DNA of 64,000 nt from positions 1-64,000 of the forward strand of contig JACPHN010000097.1 of assembly GCA_016188575.1 (NCBI GenBank), written 5' to 3'. The notes below the pieces were generated by a model that did no database searches, was not told where the DNA came from, and saw only the letters and a list, made by a program, of their open reading frames with translations. The position numbers were made by a program, and so were the translations under genes. Positions 25,936-36,679 of the stretch are shown in pieces. Each line of letters begins with the position of its first letter. Positions within the stretch are counted from its first letter, which is position 1. This DNA comes from Candidatus Schekmanbacteria bacterium. GTDB taxonomy: Bacteria > CSSED10-310 > JACPHN01.

Positions 25936-28905
25936 ATGAGTAGACGGGAGATCGGCAAGCGCAGAACGAGCCGGGGATCGGTGACTTCCTGCGGACGACC
26001 GACTCGTTTGGCCGGGATCCTGTCGCTGGCGCTCGCCGCGGCTGCGGCTGGTGCCGCGACAGCCCACGCTCTGTCTCCCGGTACCGCGGCAGAAGTCAGC
26101 GCCGAGCTCAACCGGTTCGATACTCTTCCGCACTATGGCGATGAAACCCTAACGCCGACGTCGACGCCAACGCCCACCGCCACTCCGACCTCCGCAGGCA
26201 GCTACCGCAACGTCCTCGTCCGCGACGTGGACGGCGATGGCCGCAACGAAGTGTTGCTCGGGACTGGTGGGGACGGTGGGGGCCACGGCTTCGAAATACG
26301 AAGGATCGTCGATGCCACTGGGGAGTACGAGCTCATTTTCAATTACTCGCGGCCCGACTGGACAGAGGTCGCGCCGTACGCCGGCGATGTCGACAACGAC
26401 GGCGACGACGAAATCGTCGCCGCGTGGGTCGGCCTTGACGGCGTCTCCGGTGGCGTGAGCATCTTTGAGCGCCAGGATTCGCCTTTCCCCGGCTGGTTTG
26501 AGGTCTGGTCCCTCCCCCTGTGGTTGCCGTTGGGCGGCACGAACGTGATGATCGGCGATGTCAACGCCGACGGTCTCAACGAGATCGTGGTGGGCGAGGC
26601 CAGCGAGAGCGTCTCGGCCAATGGGCTCCACCTCATCGAGCACACGGGCGGCAACAGCTATGCGGATACGATGATTGGCGCTGGACGGCAGTTCTTCGGC
26701 GGCCGGATCTACAATGCGGATGGAGCAAGCGGCAACGAGATCGTGACTGCCACTCGGCAACCCGGAAACCTCCCGGATGGCTTCCAGATTTACCGATGTG
26801 TCGGAGGTGCCGGGGCGATAACGTGCCCGATGCTCCCGGAGGTGGAAGTCGGGGGAACCAGCCTCACCCGCCTGACTACCTCGAACCTGGATGGCGCCTT
26901 CCTTCCCGAAATCGTGGTGACAGAAGGGGTCGAAGGAGTGCAGGAGCCCAAGGTCTACCGGTGGAATGGCAGCGAGTTTCTGCTCGTAGGCGCGGGATGG
27001 CAAGGTGCTTTTGCGACTGGCCATCCCTTCACGGGGAACCTCTCGAACGATGGATGCGTTGAGCTCGCCATGTTCTCCAATGGCGAGCTGACCCTATGGC
27101 GGTGGGATGGTGCGGCGGCGACCAAGGTGTGGAGCAACGCCGATCTCGGGGACACCGCCGTGTTCGATCCCACCGCTTCCGGTCGGCGGCTCGTGGTCCA
27201 AGATGCCGACAACAGCGGCCTGAAAGACCTCGTGGCGATTCCGACCGGTGGAGGCTCCGTAGCGGGCCAGTTGATCGTCTATCGGGACCCGGTGCTACCG
27301 CCATGCGGGGCGGCCAGTCCCACCCCGACCCCCACCGGCACACCGCCGACGCCGACCGCCACGCCGACGCCGACCCCGACGGCCGTGGCCGGCGCGCCCA
27401 CCAACCTCAGGGTGATCCCGGCAGGCCCATTCGTGCACCTGTTCTGGGACTTGCCCGCGAGCTGGGCCGCCAATCCGCCCACCGGATACCGCGTCTATCG
27501 CAAGAGCCACCCGCCCGACACCGCTGACTTCGCGGCCATCGGCGAGACGCAAGCGACGTACGCCCGATATTTCCTCGACGACTTGCGCAACGCCGACCGC
27601 GAGCTCGCTCACGACTATACCGTGACCGCGCTCTATGACTCGGGCGAGAGCGTGCCGTGCAATCCGGTGCGCAATGTGCGCATCTGGCACGCCACCGGGG
27701 CGCTGGCGCAAGCGCGGCGCGCGCCCGCCCCCGCGCCGGACGGTCGGGCGGACGCCGAGGTCGTGCTCCCCATTGCGCTCGGCAGCGCCGGCGGTCTCAC
27801 CCTCAACGCCATGGACATCTGGATCAACTACGATCCGGCGGCGCTGTGCCCCGCCCGCATCGAGCGCTCGGCGCTCGCCGTGGGCCTGCAGATTACCGAC
27901 AACATCGGCGCTACCGATACGTGCTCCGGCCTCCTGAAAATCTCGGTTCTGAGCCCCGACCTCGAAAACCCGATCACGCTCTCCGGCCTGGGGCGCTTCC
28001 TCGACGCCGTATTCGCAGTGTCTCCGAGCGTCACCGAGGACATCGAGCTCCCGGTAACCTTCAAGAAATTCCTGTCCTACATCGTCGTCGGCGACGAAAT
28101 CGGTGAACTCGCGATGGATCTCGAGGACAGCTCCTTCGTGGCCAGCGACGTTCACCGCCTCGGAGACGTCGACGGCGACCAGGACGTCACTACCGCCGAC
28201 GCGCTGCTGGCGCTCATGATCGCCGCGGGCAAGATGGAGCCGACCGCCCTGCAATCGGTCTCCGGTGACATCAATCGCGATCAGCGCATGACTGCAGGCG
28301 ACGTGGTGGGGATCCAGCGGCTCGCCGTAGGGCTTTCCGTCAATCCCCCCGAGGGAACGGCGCGGCACGTAGAGACGGCGGGGGACGGCTATCACATTCG
28401 CGCCGGAAAAGTCGTCTGGAGAGGAGAAAGTCAGGTCGAGGTCCCCTTGGTGCTCGATGATGCCGCAGGGGTGGCCGCGGTGCAGCTCGAGGTCGGGCGG
28501 ACGGCGCCGGCGGCCCTCAGCCTGGCCTCGATCACGGCGAGCCCCGCGTTTTCGCAGCAGAGCCGGGAGCTCGACGGGAGCATCACGCTGTCGCTGAGCC
28601 GCGCCGAGGCGCTGCCTGCGGGGCCGGTTGAGCTGGCGACGCTCGTGTTCGACGTGGATCCGGCCGCGATGGCTGCGCTCGGCCGGCTTGACATCGTCAT
28701 CGGTAGCGTGGCCGTCTACGGGCAGTATGCCGAGGACCTCTCCTGGAACCGCGAGGTCACCGCCGAGAACGGATGGGTAGCGGGTGGGGCCAGCGTCCCC
28801 GCAGGTGGCGTTGGCAGTGTGGTGGGCCTGGCGGCACTGGCGGCGGCGTTGCTCGTGCCGGCCAGGTCGCCGCGGCGGCGGAGAACACCGGGGAGTGTAT
28901 CATGA
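25936..28905 (+). CDS. Secreted FG-GAP / fibronectin III / cohesin / dockerin protein
   Basis: 989 residues from ATG 25936 (GGAGGA 5 bp upstream; the longer ORF start is not favoured). A signal peptide (~20-45) is followed by a Thr/Pro linker (PTSTPTPTATPTS). FG-GAP/VCBS-type repeats lie at ~90-450 (VLVRDVDGDGRNEVLLG, YAGDVDNDGDDEIVAAW, MIGDVNADGLNEIVVG). A second Thr/Pro linker (~460-485) leads to an FnIII-like domain (~490-590). A cohesin-like beta module (~605-735, LNAMDIWINYDP) is followed by a dockerin type I pair of Ca loops (~740-800, GDVDGDQDVTTADA and GDINRDQRMTAGDV) and a second cohesin-like module (~815-955). The tail is a hydrophobic span followed by Arg residues. It is probably surface-displayed. 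Its last bases overlap the start of the next gene (ATGA), so the two are coupled. Confidence 0.8.
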   Translation: MSRREIGKRRTSRGSVTSCGRPTRLAGILSLALAAAAAGAATAHALSPGTAAEVSAELNRFDTLPHYGDETLTPTSTPTPTATPTSAGSYRNVLVRDVDGDGRNEVLLGTGGDGGGHGFEIRRIVDATGEYELIFNYSRPDWTEVAPYAGDVDNDGDDEIVAAWVGLDGVSGGVSIFERQDSPFPGWFEVWSLPLWLPLGGTNVMIGDVNADGLNEIVVGEASESVSANGLHLIEHTGGNSYADTMIGAGRQFFGGRIYNADGASGNEIVTATRQPGNLPDGFQIYRCVGGAGAITCPMLPEVEVGGTSLTRLTTSNLDGAFLPEIVVTEGVEGVQEPKVYRWNGSEFLLVGAGWQGAFATGHPFTGNLSNDGCVELAMFSNGELTLWRWDGAAATKVWSNADLGDTAVFDPTASGRRLVVQDADNSGLKDLVAIPTGGGSVAGQLIVYRDPVLPPCGAASPTPTPTGTPPTPTATPTPTPTAVAGAPTNLRVIPAGPFVHLFWDLPASWAANPPTGYRVYRKSHPPDTADFAAIGETQATYARYFLDDLRNADRELAHDYTVTALYDSGESVPCNPVRNVRIWHATGALAQARRAPAPAPDGRADAEVVLPIALGSAGGLTLNAMDIWINYDPAALCPARIERSALAVGLQITDNIGATDTCSGLLKISVLSPDLENPITLSGLGRFLDAVFAVSPSVTEDIELPVTFKKFLSYIVVGDEIGELAMDLEDSSFVASDVHRLGDVDGDQDVTTADALLALMIAAGKMEPTALQSVSGDINRDQRMTAGDVVGIQRLAVGLSVNPPEGTARHVETAGDGYHIRAGKVVWRGESQVEVPLVLDDAAGVAAVQLEVGRTAPAALSLASITASPAFSQQSRELDGSITLSLSRAEALPAGPVELATLVFDVDPAAMAALGRLDIVIGSVAVYGQYAEDLSWNREVTAENGWVAGGASVPAGGVGSVVGLAALAAALLVPARSPRRRRTPGSVS

Positions 28906-31900
28906 GCATGAAGCGGGGTCTTTTTTGTCCTGTGATGGGGCTGCTGTGCGGCCTGGCGCCGTGCCTCCTCGACGTTCCAGCATCCTCCGTGGCCGCCACG
29001 CCCCAACCCCGTCCCGCCGTCATCGCCGGGCTCGGCGACGCGAGCCCGCTCCCGGCGGAAGACGCGATGCGCTCAATTCTTTCCCCGAGCCACCGCGTCC
29101 GCGGCGTACGCCTCGTCCACCGCCACGCGCTGAGCGCGCTCGCCGCCCGTCGCGACACGGTTTTCGCGGCGCGGCTCGCGTCGCGACTGCGGCAGGTGGT
29201 CCTCATCGAGCTCGACAGTCCGGCGGAAATACCCGGAGTGCTCTCGACCCTGCGCCGCCACCCGCACGTCGCGTGGGCCGAGGCGAACGGCGTGATGCGG
29301 CAGGCGGCGACCTTTCCCGATGACGACCGCTTTCCCGATCAGTGGGGGCTCCACAACACGGGACAGGAAGGGGGCACGGCGGACGCCGACATCGACGCCC
29401 CCGAGGCGTGGGATGTGACCATGGGCAGCGAGGACATCGTCATCGCGATCGTGGATAGCGGCGTCGACCTCGACCATGAGGAGCTCTCCGACCGGATCAC
29501 GCTCGTCGCCGGGTCCGATCTGGTCAACGGCGACAACACCCCCGACGACGACAGCGGCCACGGCACGCACGTCGCCGGCACCAGCGCCGCGCGTGGGCAA
29601 AACGGGCGCGGCGTTGCCGGGGTGTGCTGGGAGTGCCGGATCATGCCGATCAAGGTGCTGGACGCGAGTGGTACCGGCACCTTCGACAAGATCGCCGCGG
29701 GGATTGCTCTGGCGGCTGCGGCCGGTGCGCGTGTGATCAATCTCTCTCTGGGCTCCCATTCGCCCTCCGAGTCCATTGCGGACGCGATCGCCGTGGCCGC
29801 GGACGCGGGCGCGGTCGTCGTTGCCGCGGCGGGAAACGAGGGCACGGACCAGCCGTTCTATCCCGCCGCCGATGTGGGCGTCGTCGCGGTCGCGGCGCTC
29901 GGGCGCGACGGAGAGCGGGCCAGCTTTTCGAGCTACGGGAGTTGGGTCGACCAGGCCGCGCCGGGTGTCGAGATCTGGAGCACGGTGCCGGGCGATGCCT
30001 ACGCGATCAGGGAGGGCACGAGCATGGCGGCGCCGTTTGTCAGCGGTGCGCTCGGACTGCTGGCGGCAGCCCATCCCGACTGGAACCCCCACCTGCTCGC
30101 CGAGCACCTGCGCCGGACATCGAAAGCCTCTGTCGCCAGAAACGGAGGCACCGGCGCCGGCCTGATCAGCGCCGACGCCGCGCTGCGCACGGCCGTATCT
30201 CCGGAAGCGAGCGTCGCCCAGACGGCGGTTTCCGATCCCGGTGGCGACGGCGATGGCCGGCTCGACCTGACTGACGGCACGGTCACGCTGACGGTGGCGC
30301 TGCGCAGCGACTACGGCAACCTGACCTCGCTCCGCGGGACGTTGACGACCCAGACCGCGGGGGTTGCGATCTCGGACAGCGCGGGGACCTGGGACGACTT
30401 GCCCTCCGGAGCGACTGCCAGCAACGCAGCCGATGGCTTCGCGCTCACGGTCGCCGGACCTCTCCAGGCGGGGGACGACATCTCGCTGACCCTGGAGCTG
30501 GCGGCGGACGGCGAATTCGCCGCCAGCTTCCCCTTGTCGCTGCGGATCGACGGCGGCGTGGAGCTGCCCACGAACATCTTCTGTACGGACACGACGCTAG
30601 CCGCCAACGTCTACATGGTCCGGGAAGACGTCGCGGTGTGCGAGAATACCGTGCTGACGCTGGAGCCGGGCACCGAATTCCGCTTCGTGCGCCGGAATCC
30701 GGCGATCACCTTCACGGTAAACGGCACGCTGGCCGCGGAGGGAGAGGAGAATGGACGCATTCGGTTCACGTCCGCGGAATCGGCGCCCGCTGCCGGAGAC
30801 TGGGGCGTGCTGCACCTGACCGACACCAGCCCTGATGCGGTGGGATGGGAGGCGGCGGAGTCGATCCCGGTGGGTATGGAACCGTACGGGCTCGCCAGCG
30901 GCGACACGGACGGCGACGGGGATACGGATCTGCTGGTCGCGACGAGCCTGGCGCAGAATTCCGTGACGATCTCGAGGTGGGAGGGTTCGAGCTGGGCGAG
31001 CACGAGCGCAGCCGTCGGCCTTGAGCCCGTGGCGGTGGCCGTGGGCGACGCCGACAACGACGGCTCGACCGACATCGTCGTCGCCAACGAATCGTCGAAC
31101 GACCTGACGATCCTGCGCTGGAACGGCATCGGGTGGGATCGCGAGGACTTCGGCGACCAGGATGTGCCTGCGTCGGTGCCCCAGGCGGTAGCCATCGGGG
31201 ATGCCGACAACGATGGCGAGAACGAGGTGGTCGCGGCGCTCGGCGGGCTCGACGTGGCGGCGGTGTTCGAGTGGACGGTGGGCGCGGGCTGGCAGCGCAC
31301 CGACCTGGCGGTGGGTTCGTGGGCGCGCGGCGTCGCAATTGGGGACGCGGACAACGACGGGGACAATGACATCGTGGTGAGCAATGGTCTGGGCAGCTCC
31401 GTTTCGTTCGTCGCGTGGAGCGGGAGCACGTGGGATCCGCAGGTGGAGATTCCAGTAGCCGTCAATGGGGCATCAGGGCCGTGGGGTGTCGCCATCGGCG
31501 ACGTGGACGGTGACGGTGACCAGGATATCGCCGCCGCAAGCACAGGCAATGGCACCACCCTTCCCCACGCCGTTTCGGCGCTCCGCTGGACGGCTGGCCG
31601 CTGGGTGCGGTCCGACCTCCAGCTCGAAGACGCGACGCCGATGGGCCTGGCACTGGCCGATGTCGGCGGGAGCTCGACACCCGAGATCCTGGTGTCCATC
31701 GAAACCGGCTACGGAAGCTCTCCGAGCGCTTTCAACGTGTTACCGTGGGGCGGCGCGCCACAGGCTGCTTCGGTGGGGGTCCAGTACTCTGGCTCACCGG
31801 GAATCACGGTTATCGATCTCGGCGCCGACGGGCTGCGAGTTGCGGTCGCCATGCTCAACCTTGACGTGGTGCAAACCTTCCGCCCCAGGCAAGGCACCGA

Positions 31901-33623
31901 AGGCTCGCGCCTGGCGCACGTCGACTTCGAGTACGGCGGCGGGCTCCAGCTCTCGGCTACGAGCCCCGCCATCATCGATGCCGCCTTCCGCCACCAGGCG
32001 GCCGCTATCGCGGGCGACAGCGCGTCACACCCCGCGATCGACGGGTTGACGGTGGAGGACCCCAGCGGGACCACGGTGGTGTCTGGCGGAACCGGCACGG
32101 TGCTCGCGAACGGCCTGATCCCCTCCGGTATGGTCACCGCGGGAGCCATTCAAGATAGCACCCTCAGTAATTGCAGCATCAGCGCCCAGTTCGTGTCGAG
32201 CTCGACGCTGGATTCCTGCAGCAGCATCACGGCGCGCCTGGTGGGCTCCAGCGTCACGGGTGGCGAGTCCATCATCGGTGACCTCGACGACACGACGGTG
32301 TCCAACTGCGGCACGGTCTCGGCCGCGACGATCGTCTCCTCGACGATCACGGGCTGCTCGGGAGGCGTCGCGAACACCACGACCGTCGTCGATTCCACGA
32401 TCGCCGACAATGGCGCCGGCATCTCCAAGGCGAGCGGCACCATCAGCGGCACCCTGGTTTTGCGAAACGGCGGACCAGGCGTATCGGGGGCGGCGGCCAT
32501 TGCCGACTCCACGATCGTGGGCAATACGGGCTCCGGCGTGGTCGCCGGCGACGCTGCGCTGCCCGGCAATGCCAGCGCCGAGCGCTCGATCATCGACAAC
32601 GGAGACGGCACCGTGGGGCGATACGCCGTCGCGAACACCGCTTCCACGCCCGCGAGCTTCCTGGGCAACTACTGGGGAACTGCCGCGACGGCGCAAATGG
32701 TCGCCGCCGACACTGATGCCGATGGAACCAACGACGAAAATGCGGATATCGAGGCCATCTACGACTGGTTCGATACCGCGACCGCGCTCGGCAAGGTCAC
32801 CTACGACCAGTGGCTCTCGGCTCCACCCACCTCGGCGCCAGCCTACCTGATGTCCGTGGCGCTGGACCCGCCGAGCCCCGTCAGCGCGCAGCCCGTGAGC
32901 TTCACGTTCCGCTTCAGCCGCAGCATGGATACCGCGGTCACCCCGGACATCGCCTTCGAGCTTTCCGAGGTTCCCGAGATCCCCTCGGCCGAGTTTCCGC
33001 TGGAAAATCCGGTGTGGTCCACCACGGCTGTCGAGAACGACACGCTGACGATGAGCCATGCGATCCTCACCGAAACCCCGGACGGCACGCACCGGATCGT
33101 CGTCTCCGGCGCGGTCGACAGCGCCGGAAGGACCATCCCCGATGACCGGTCGGCCACCTTTGTGATCGACACGCCGGTGGGCATTGCGCGCGGCGTGGCG
33201 CTCGGCTTTGGCGCGTTTCGGCACGGGACGATCGGGAGGACCTGCCCGGGAGGCGATGGCGACGGCGGCGCGGCGATCCTTTCCTGGCAGCAAGTCGCCG
33301 AAAACGATCTCGGCGGATACGACGTGCTGTGGGGACTTGGCGCGACCCAGCTCGCCAGCTCGCAGGACGCCGAGCTCGCCACGAGCGCGACCGTCTGCGG
33401 GCTGAGCCCCGGCGTGACGTATTACTTCGCGGTCCAGACGCGCGAGAAAAACGGCAACTCCGGCCCGATTTCCGAGATCGTGAGCGGCACGGTGCCCATC
33501 CCGCCGGGTCAGGTACCGCTGGGCGAAGGCGCCTGGGCGTTGGCGATGCTCCTGGCCCTGGGATTGGCGCTCCCGCTCGAGTGGCGACGGCGCGGCCGGT
33601 GGCGGCCACCGAAGCGTGTGTAA
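28902..33623 (+). CDS. Giant subtilase (S8) with FG-GAP repeats and sorting tail
   Basis: 1573 residues from ATG 28902 (GGGGAG upstream), overlapping the previous stop. The order is: signal peptide (~8-32), I9-like propeptide (~70-140), then the S8 catalytic domain (~150-415) with Asp185 (VDSGVDLDHE), His220 (SGHGTHVAG) and Ser374 (GTSMAAPF). Next are a beta-sandwich (~430-560), FG-GAP repeats (~650-960, SGDTDGDGDTDLLVAT, VGDADNDGSTDIVVAN, IGDADNDGENEVVAAL), Ser/Thr-rich parallel beta-helix-like repeats (~1060-1260, STITGCSG), a Ca-binding stretch (DTDADGTND) and an FnIII-like domain (~1440-1525). It ends with VPLGEGAWALAMLLALG and a basic tail resembling PEP/IPTL-CTERM sorting signals. It is a secreted or surface protease; the substrate may be its operon partner's ligand. 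Confidence 0.88.
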   Translation: MSMKRGLFCPVMGLLCGLAPCLLDVPASSVAATPQPRPAVIAGLGDASPLPAEDAMRSILSPSHRVRGVRLVHRHALSALAARRDTVFAARLASRLRQVVLIELDSPAEIPGVLSTLRRHPHVAWAEANGVMRQAATFPDDDRFPDQWGLHNTGQEGGTADADIDAPEAWDVTMGSEDIVIAIVDSGVDLDHEELSDRITLVAGSDLVNGDNTPDDDSGHGTHVAGTSAARGQNGRGVAGVCWECRIMPIKVLDASGTGTFDKIAAGIALAAAAGARVINLSLGSHSPSESIADAIAVAADAGAVVVAAAGNEGTDQPFYPAADVGVVAVAALGRDGERASFSSYGSWVDQAAPGVEIWSTVPGDAYAIREGTSMAAPFVSGALGLLAAAHPDWNPHLLAEHLRRTSKASVARNGGTGAGLISADAALRTAVSPEASVAQTAVSDPGGDGDGRLDLTDGTVTLTVALRSDYGNLTSLRGTLTTQTAGVAISDSAGTWDDLPSGATASNAADGFALTVAGPLQAGDDISLTLELAADGEFAASFPLSLRIDGGVELPTNIFCTDTTLAANVYMVREDVAVCENTVLTLEPGTEFRFVRRNPAITFTVNGTLAAEGEENGRIRFTSAESAPAAGDWGVLHLTDTSPDAVGWEAAESIPVGMEPYGLASGDTDGDGDTDLLVATSLAQNSVTISRWEGSSWASTSAAVGLEPVAVAVGDADNDGSTDIVVANESSNDLTILRWNGIGWDREDFGDQDVPASVPQAVAIGDADNDGENEVVAALGGLDVAAVFEWTVGAGWQRTDLAVGSWARGVAIGDADNDGDNDIVVSNGLGSSVSFVAWSGSTWDPQVEIPVAVNGASGPWGVAIGDVDGDGDQDIAAASTGNGTTLPHAVSALRWTAGRWVRSDLQLEDATPMGLALADVGGSSTPEILVSIETGYGSSPSAFNVLPWGGAPQAASVGVQYSGSPGITVIDLGADGLRVAVAMLNLDVVQTFRPRQGTEGSRLAHVDFEYGGGLQLSATSPAIIDAAFRHQAAAIAGDSASHPAIDGLTVEDPSGTTVVSGGTGTVLANGLIPSGMVTAGAIQDSTLSNCSISAQFVSSSTLDSCSSITARLVGSSVTGGESIIGDLDDTTVSNCGTVSAATIVSSTITGCSGGVANTTTVVDSTIADNGAGISKASGTISGTLVLRNGGPGVSGAAAIADSTIVGNTGSGVVAGDAALPGNASAERSIIDNGDGTVGRYAVANTASTPASFLGNYWGTAATAQMVAADTDADGTNDENADIEAIYDWFDTATALGKVTYDQWLSAPPTSAPAYLMSVALDPPSPVSAQPVSFTFRFSRSMDTAVTPDIAFELSEVPEIPSAEFPLENPVWSTTAVENDTLTMSHAILTETPDGTHRIVVSGAVDSAGRTIPDDRSATFVIDTPVGIARGVALGFGAFRHGTIGRTCPGGDGDGGAAILSWQQVAENDLGGYDVLWGLGATQLASSQDAELATSATVCGLSPGVTYYFAVQTREKNGNSGPISEIVSGTVPIPPGQVPLGEGAWALAMLLALGLALPLEWRRRGRWRPPKRV

Positions 33624-34198
33624 CAAGGGGGATGTGGAGCTCGACTCAGATGGTAGGGATTGGGAGATGGACACGGTGCCCTCGGTTGCCGGCACCATCG
33701 CTTTGCATGCAGTCGGCAAGGTCGTCCAGGCGCAGTGGGGCAGCCACTGCCTCCCGTAGCCGGGCGTTCCTCTTACCTCCGCCGCCATCTCGGCAAGGAC
33801 TGCCCGCGCCCCCTCAATGCATCGGGACAGAGACCTTGCAGGGGCGTCAACGAGGTGCTACGCTCCGCCACTGGCACACGCACCATGTCGTCGTTTCTCG
33901 GGCGTCGGTCGAATGTCGGGTGATGCTCCTTTACAAGTGCCCACGCGTATTGCGCTCGCCGTGGTGTAAACCACATTCCGCCGACGCTGTTTCTCGGGGG
34001 GATAAGCCGCCTGATCTTGGGCGAATCAGATGACCCCATTTCACCACAGGGAGCCCGCGAAAGCCGGCGCTATGCGGCGGTGTTGAGGGGCGCGCGCTCG
34101 ACCAGATCCTTGCGGGGGCGTCCAGCTCACCCACGGCAAGACCTGATGCTTGCGGCGGCTGCCGCCCCGAATTTGGACCGGACCTGGATGGAGAATCT
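33624..34198. other. Intergenic region upstream of the cbb3 operon
   Basis: 575 bp with no supported gene. A dyad CTGAT-N9-ATCAG sits at 34011-34029, but its spacing is wrong for an FNR/Anr box (TTGAT-N4-ATCAA), and no such box was found. GGAG lies 6 bp before the ccoNO start. No clear promoter hexamers were found. Confidence 0.55.
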
Positions 34199-36412
34199 AT
34201 GACTGCGACTGCGCATCTGGAGAAATTCTCGTACGATGAAGACGTCGTCAGAAAGTTTGCACTGGCGACGGTCGTATGGGGCGTCGTCGGGATGCTCGTC
34301 GGCGTCGTTCTGGCGGTGGAGCTCTTCTTTCCCGCGGCAAGCCTCGGCCTGCCGTTTCTGACCTTCGGACGGCTGCGCCCACTTCATACCAATGCGGTGA
34401 TCTTCGCTTTCGCCGGCAACGCTATCTTTGCCGCCATCTACTACTCGAGCCAGCGTCTCCTCAAGGCGCGCATGTTCAGCGACCTGCTCAGTCGGGTTCA
34501 TTTCTGGGGCTGGCAACTGATCATCGTCTCCGCCGCCCTGACCTTGCCCCTGGGCATCACCCAGTCCAAGGAATACGCCGAGCTCGAGTGGCCTATCGAC
34601 ATCGCCATCGCCGTCATCTGGGTCGTCTTTGCGGTCAACCTCTTTGGGACGATCGCCAGGCGGCGTGAGCGCCACCTCTACGTGGCGATCTGGTTCTACA
34701 TCGCCACTGTGGTCACCGTCGCCATCCTGCACATCTTCAACAACCTCGTGGTGCCGGTCGAATTCCTCAAGAGCTACACGATCTACGCCGGCGTGCAGGA
34801 TGCGTTCATGCAATGGTGGTACGGCCACAACGCGGTGGCGTTCTTCCTGACCACGCCATTCCTGGGTCTGATGTATTACTTCTTGCCGAAGGCCGCGGAA
34901 CGTCCGGTCTTCTCGTACAAGCTCTCCATACTCCACTTCTGGACGCTCGTCTTTCTCTACATCTGGGCCGGACCGCACCATCTCCACTATACCGCCTTGC
35001 CTTCGTGGGCCTCCACGCTCGGCATGATCTTCTCGGTGATGCTGTGGATGCCCTCCTGGGGTGGCATGATCAACGGTCTGCTGACCCTGCGCGGCGCCTG
35101 GAACAAGGTCGCCGAGGAGCCGATCCTGAAGTTCTTCGTCGTGGGCGTCACGTTCTACGGGATGAGCACCTTCGAAGGCCCGATGATGTCGATCAAGACG
35201 GTCAACGCGCTCTCTCACTATACCGACTGGACCATCGCCCACGCTCACGCCGGGGCGCTCGGGTGGAACGGATTCCTGACCTTCGGGATGCTCTACTGGC
35301 TGCTGCCGCGGCTATTCCAGACGCCATTGTGGAGCAAGAAGCTGTCAGGCGCTCATTTCTGGGTCGGAACGATCGGTATTCTACTCTACGTGGTCTCCAT
35401 CTACACCGCCGGAATCACGCAGGGGCTGATGTGGCGCGCGTTCGATGAGACGGGCAGACTCGCTTACCCCGACTTCGTGGAGACTGTCTTGCGCCTCGTT
35501 CCCATGTATTGGGTGCGCGCGCTCGGCGGTCTGCTCTTCTTGACCGGCATCTTGATGCTCGGATTGAACATGCTGATGACCTGGAAGGCCCGGCCCGCGG
35601 CGTATACCGAGACGGTTTACGAGGCGCCTGCGCTCGCCGCCGAGCACGGCGACAGCGAGGCCGCCGCGGAGCCAGGCGCTTCCGCGTGGAAGCGGTTTGT
35701 CGGGATTCGCTGGCACCGATCCTGGGAAGGCCTTCCGGTGACCTTCACCGTGCTCGTCGCCGTGGCCGTCATCGTGGCTTCCCTGTTTGAAATCGTGCCG
35801 CTGTTCCTGATCCGCTCAAACGTCCCCACGATCGCCGCGGTCAAGCCGTACACGCCGCTCGAAGTCGCCGGACGGGACATCTACGTTTCCGAGGGATGCT
35901 ACAACTGCCACTCGCAGATGGTCCGCCCGCTGCGTGCCGAAACCGAGCGGTACGGCGAGTACAGCAAGCCAGGCGAATTCGTCTACGACCATCCCTTCCA
36001 GTGGGGTTCCCGCCGGATCGGGCCGGACCTGCACCGGGTCGGTGGCAAGTATCCGCACCTTTGGCACGTCCGGCACATGCAAGATCCGCGCTCCACGACG
36101 CCGCAATCGATCATGCCGCCCTATCCGTGGCTGCTCGAGGACGAGCTCGATTTCGCCGGCATTCAGCCCCGCGTCGACGTCCTCGCCATGCTTGGCGTTC
36201 CCTACGGCGACGCCGTCGGACACGCCGAAGAGATGGCGAGAAAGCAGGCGCAGACCATCGCCGACGACGTCGCCTCCCAGGGGGGGCCGACCGGACTGGG
36301 GCAGCGGAAAATTGTCGCGCTGATCGCATACCTCCAGCGGCTCGGAATTGACATCAAAGGGCAACAGACCGCGGACGCTTCGGCGGCTCCGGTCGTCGTC
36401 ACGAGAAACTAG
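34199..36412 (+). CDS. ccoNO: cbb3-type cytochrome c oxidase, fused CcoN-CcoO
   Basis: 737 residues. Residues 1-~465 are CcoN (catalytic subunit), with about 12 membrane spans and the conserved His-bearing segments [40 protein letters not shown] and [12 protein letters not shown]-like ([10 protein letters not shown]). After a ~35-residue Ala/Glu linker, residues ~505-737 are CcoO: one membrane anchor, then the haem c motif Cys567-xx-Cys570-His571 ([13 protein letters not shown]) and [14 protein letters not shown]-type ligand segments ([14 protein letters not shown]). CcoN and CcoO are usually separate; fused forms are known in some lineages. It reduces O2 to water with high affinity in the inner membrane. 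It is the first gene of the operon. Confidence 0.95.
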   Translation: MTATAHLEKFSYDEDVVRKFALATVVWGVVGMLVGVVLAVELFFPAASLGLPFLTFGRLRPLHTNAVIFAFAGNAIFAAIYYSSQRLLKARMFSDLLSRVHFWGWQLIIVSAALTLPLGITQSKEYAELEWPIDIAIAVIWVVFAVNLFGTIARRRERHLYVAIWFYIATVVTVAILHIFNNLVVPVEFLKSYTIYAGVQDAFMQWWYGHNAVAFFLTTPFLGLMYYFLPKAAERPVFSYKLSILHFWTLVFLYIWAGPHHLHYTALPSWASTLGMIFSVMLWMPSWGGMINGLLTLRGAWNKVAEEPILKFFVVGVTFYGMSTFEGPMMSIKTVNALSHYTDWTIAHAHAGALGWNGFLTFGMLYWLLPRLFQTPLWSKKLSGAHFWVGTIGILLYVVSIYTAGITQGLMWRAFDETGRLAYPDFVETVLRLVPMYWVRALGGLLFLTGILMLGLNMLMTWKARPAAYTETVYEAPALAAEHGDSEAAAEPGASAWKRFVGIRWHRSWEGLPVTFTVLVAVAVIVASLFEIVPLFLIRSNVPTIAAVKPYTPLEVAGRDIYVSEGCYNCHSQMVRPLRAETERYGEYSKPGEFVYDHPFQWGSRRIGPDLHRVGGKYPHLWHVRHMQDPRSTTPQSIMPPYPWLLEDELDFAGIQPRVDVLAMLGVPYGDAVGHAEEMARKQAQTIADDVASQGGPTGLGQRKIVALIAYLQRLGIDIKGQQTADASAAPVVVTRN

Positions 36413-36424
36413 GGGAGCGCGGCG

Positions 36425-36679
36425 GTGTCGCTAGGGGACGTGATGGCGCAGGCGCGGCTCGAGCTCTTTGCAGAGATCGGGCTCATCATCTTCCTCGCGG
36501 TCTTTGTCACGATCGTGATTCATGTCTTTGTCGGCCGCGGACAGCATCAGGACGAGCTGCTCCGCATGCTGCCGCTCGCCGACGACACTGCCGAGAGCCG
36601 GACCGCGGACGCCACCATGTCCCCGCTGCCCACCGCCGCCGACAAGGAGCAGATCGATGAGCACGACAGAGCGCGATAG
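36425..36679 (+). CDS. ccoQ: cbb3 oxidase small subunit CcoQ/FixQ-like
   Basis: 84 residues from GTG 36425, 12 bp after ccoNO. One membrane span (~15-36, AEIGLIIFLAVFVTIVIHVF) is followed by a short polar tail, matching CcoQ in size and topology. CcoQ helps stabilise the oxidase. Its 3' end overlaps ccoP by 23 bp. The assignment rests mainly on position and topology. Confidence 0.75.
   Translation: MSLGDVMAQARLELFAEIGLIIFLAVFVTIVIHVFVGRGQHQDELLRMLPLADDTAESRTADATMSPLPTAADKEQIDEHDRAR

Noticed and set aside
32025-33788. 587-codon minus-strand ORF opposite the subtilase C-terminus
   Set aside because: Arg/Gly/Asp-rich shadow over a well-supported secreted protein.
34011-34029. FNR/Anr-type operator upstream of the cbb3 operon
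   Set aside because: The dyad CTGAT-N9-ATCAG has the wrong spacing; no TTGAT-N4-ATCAA was found.
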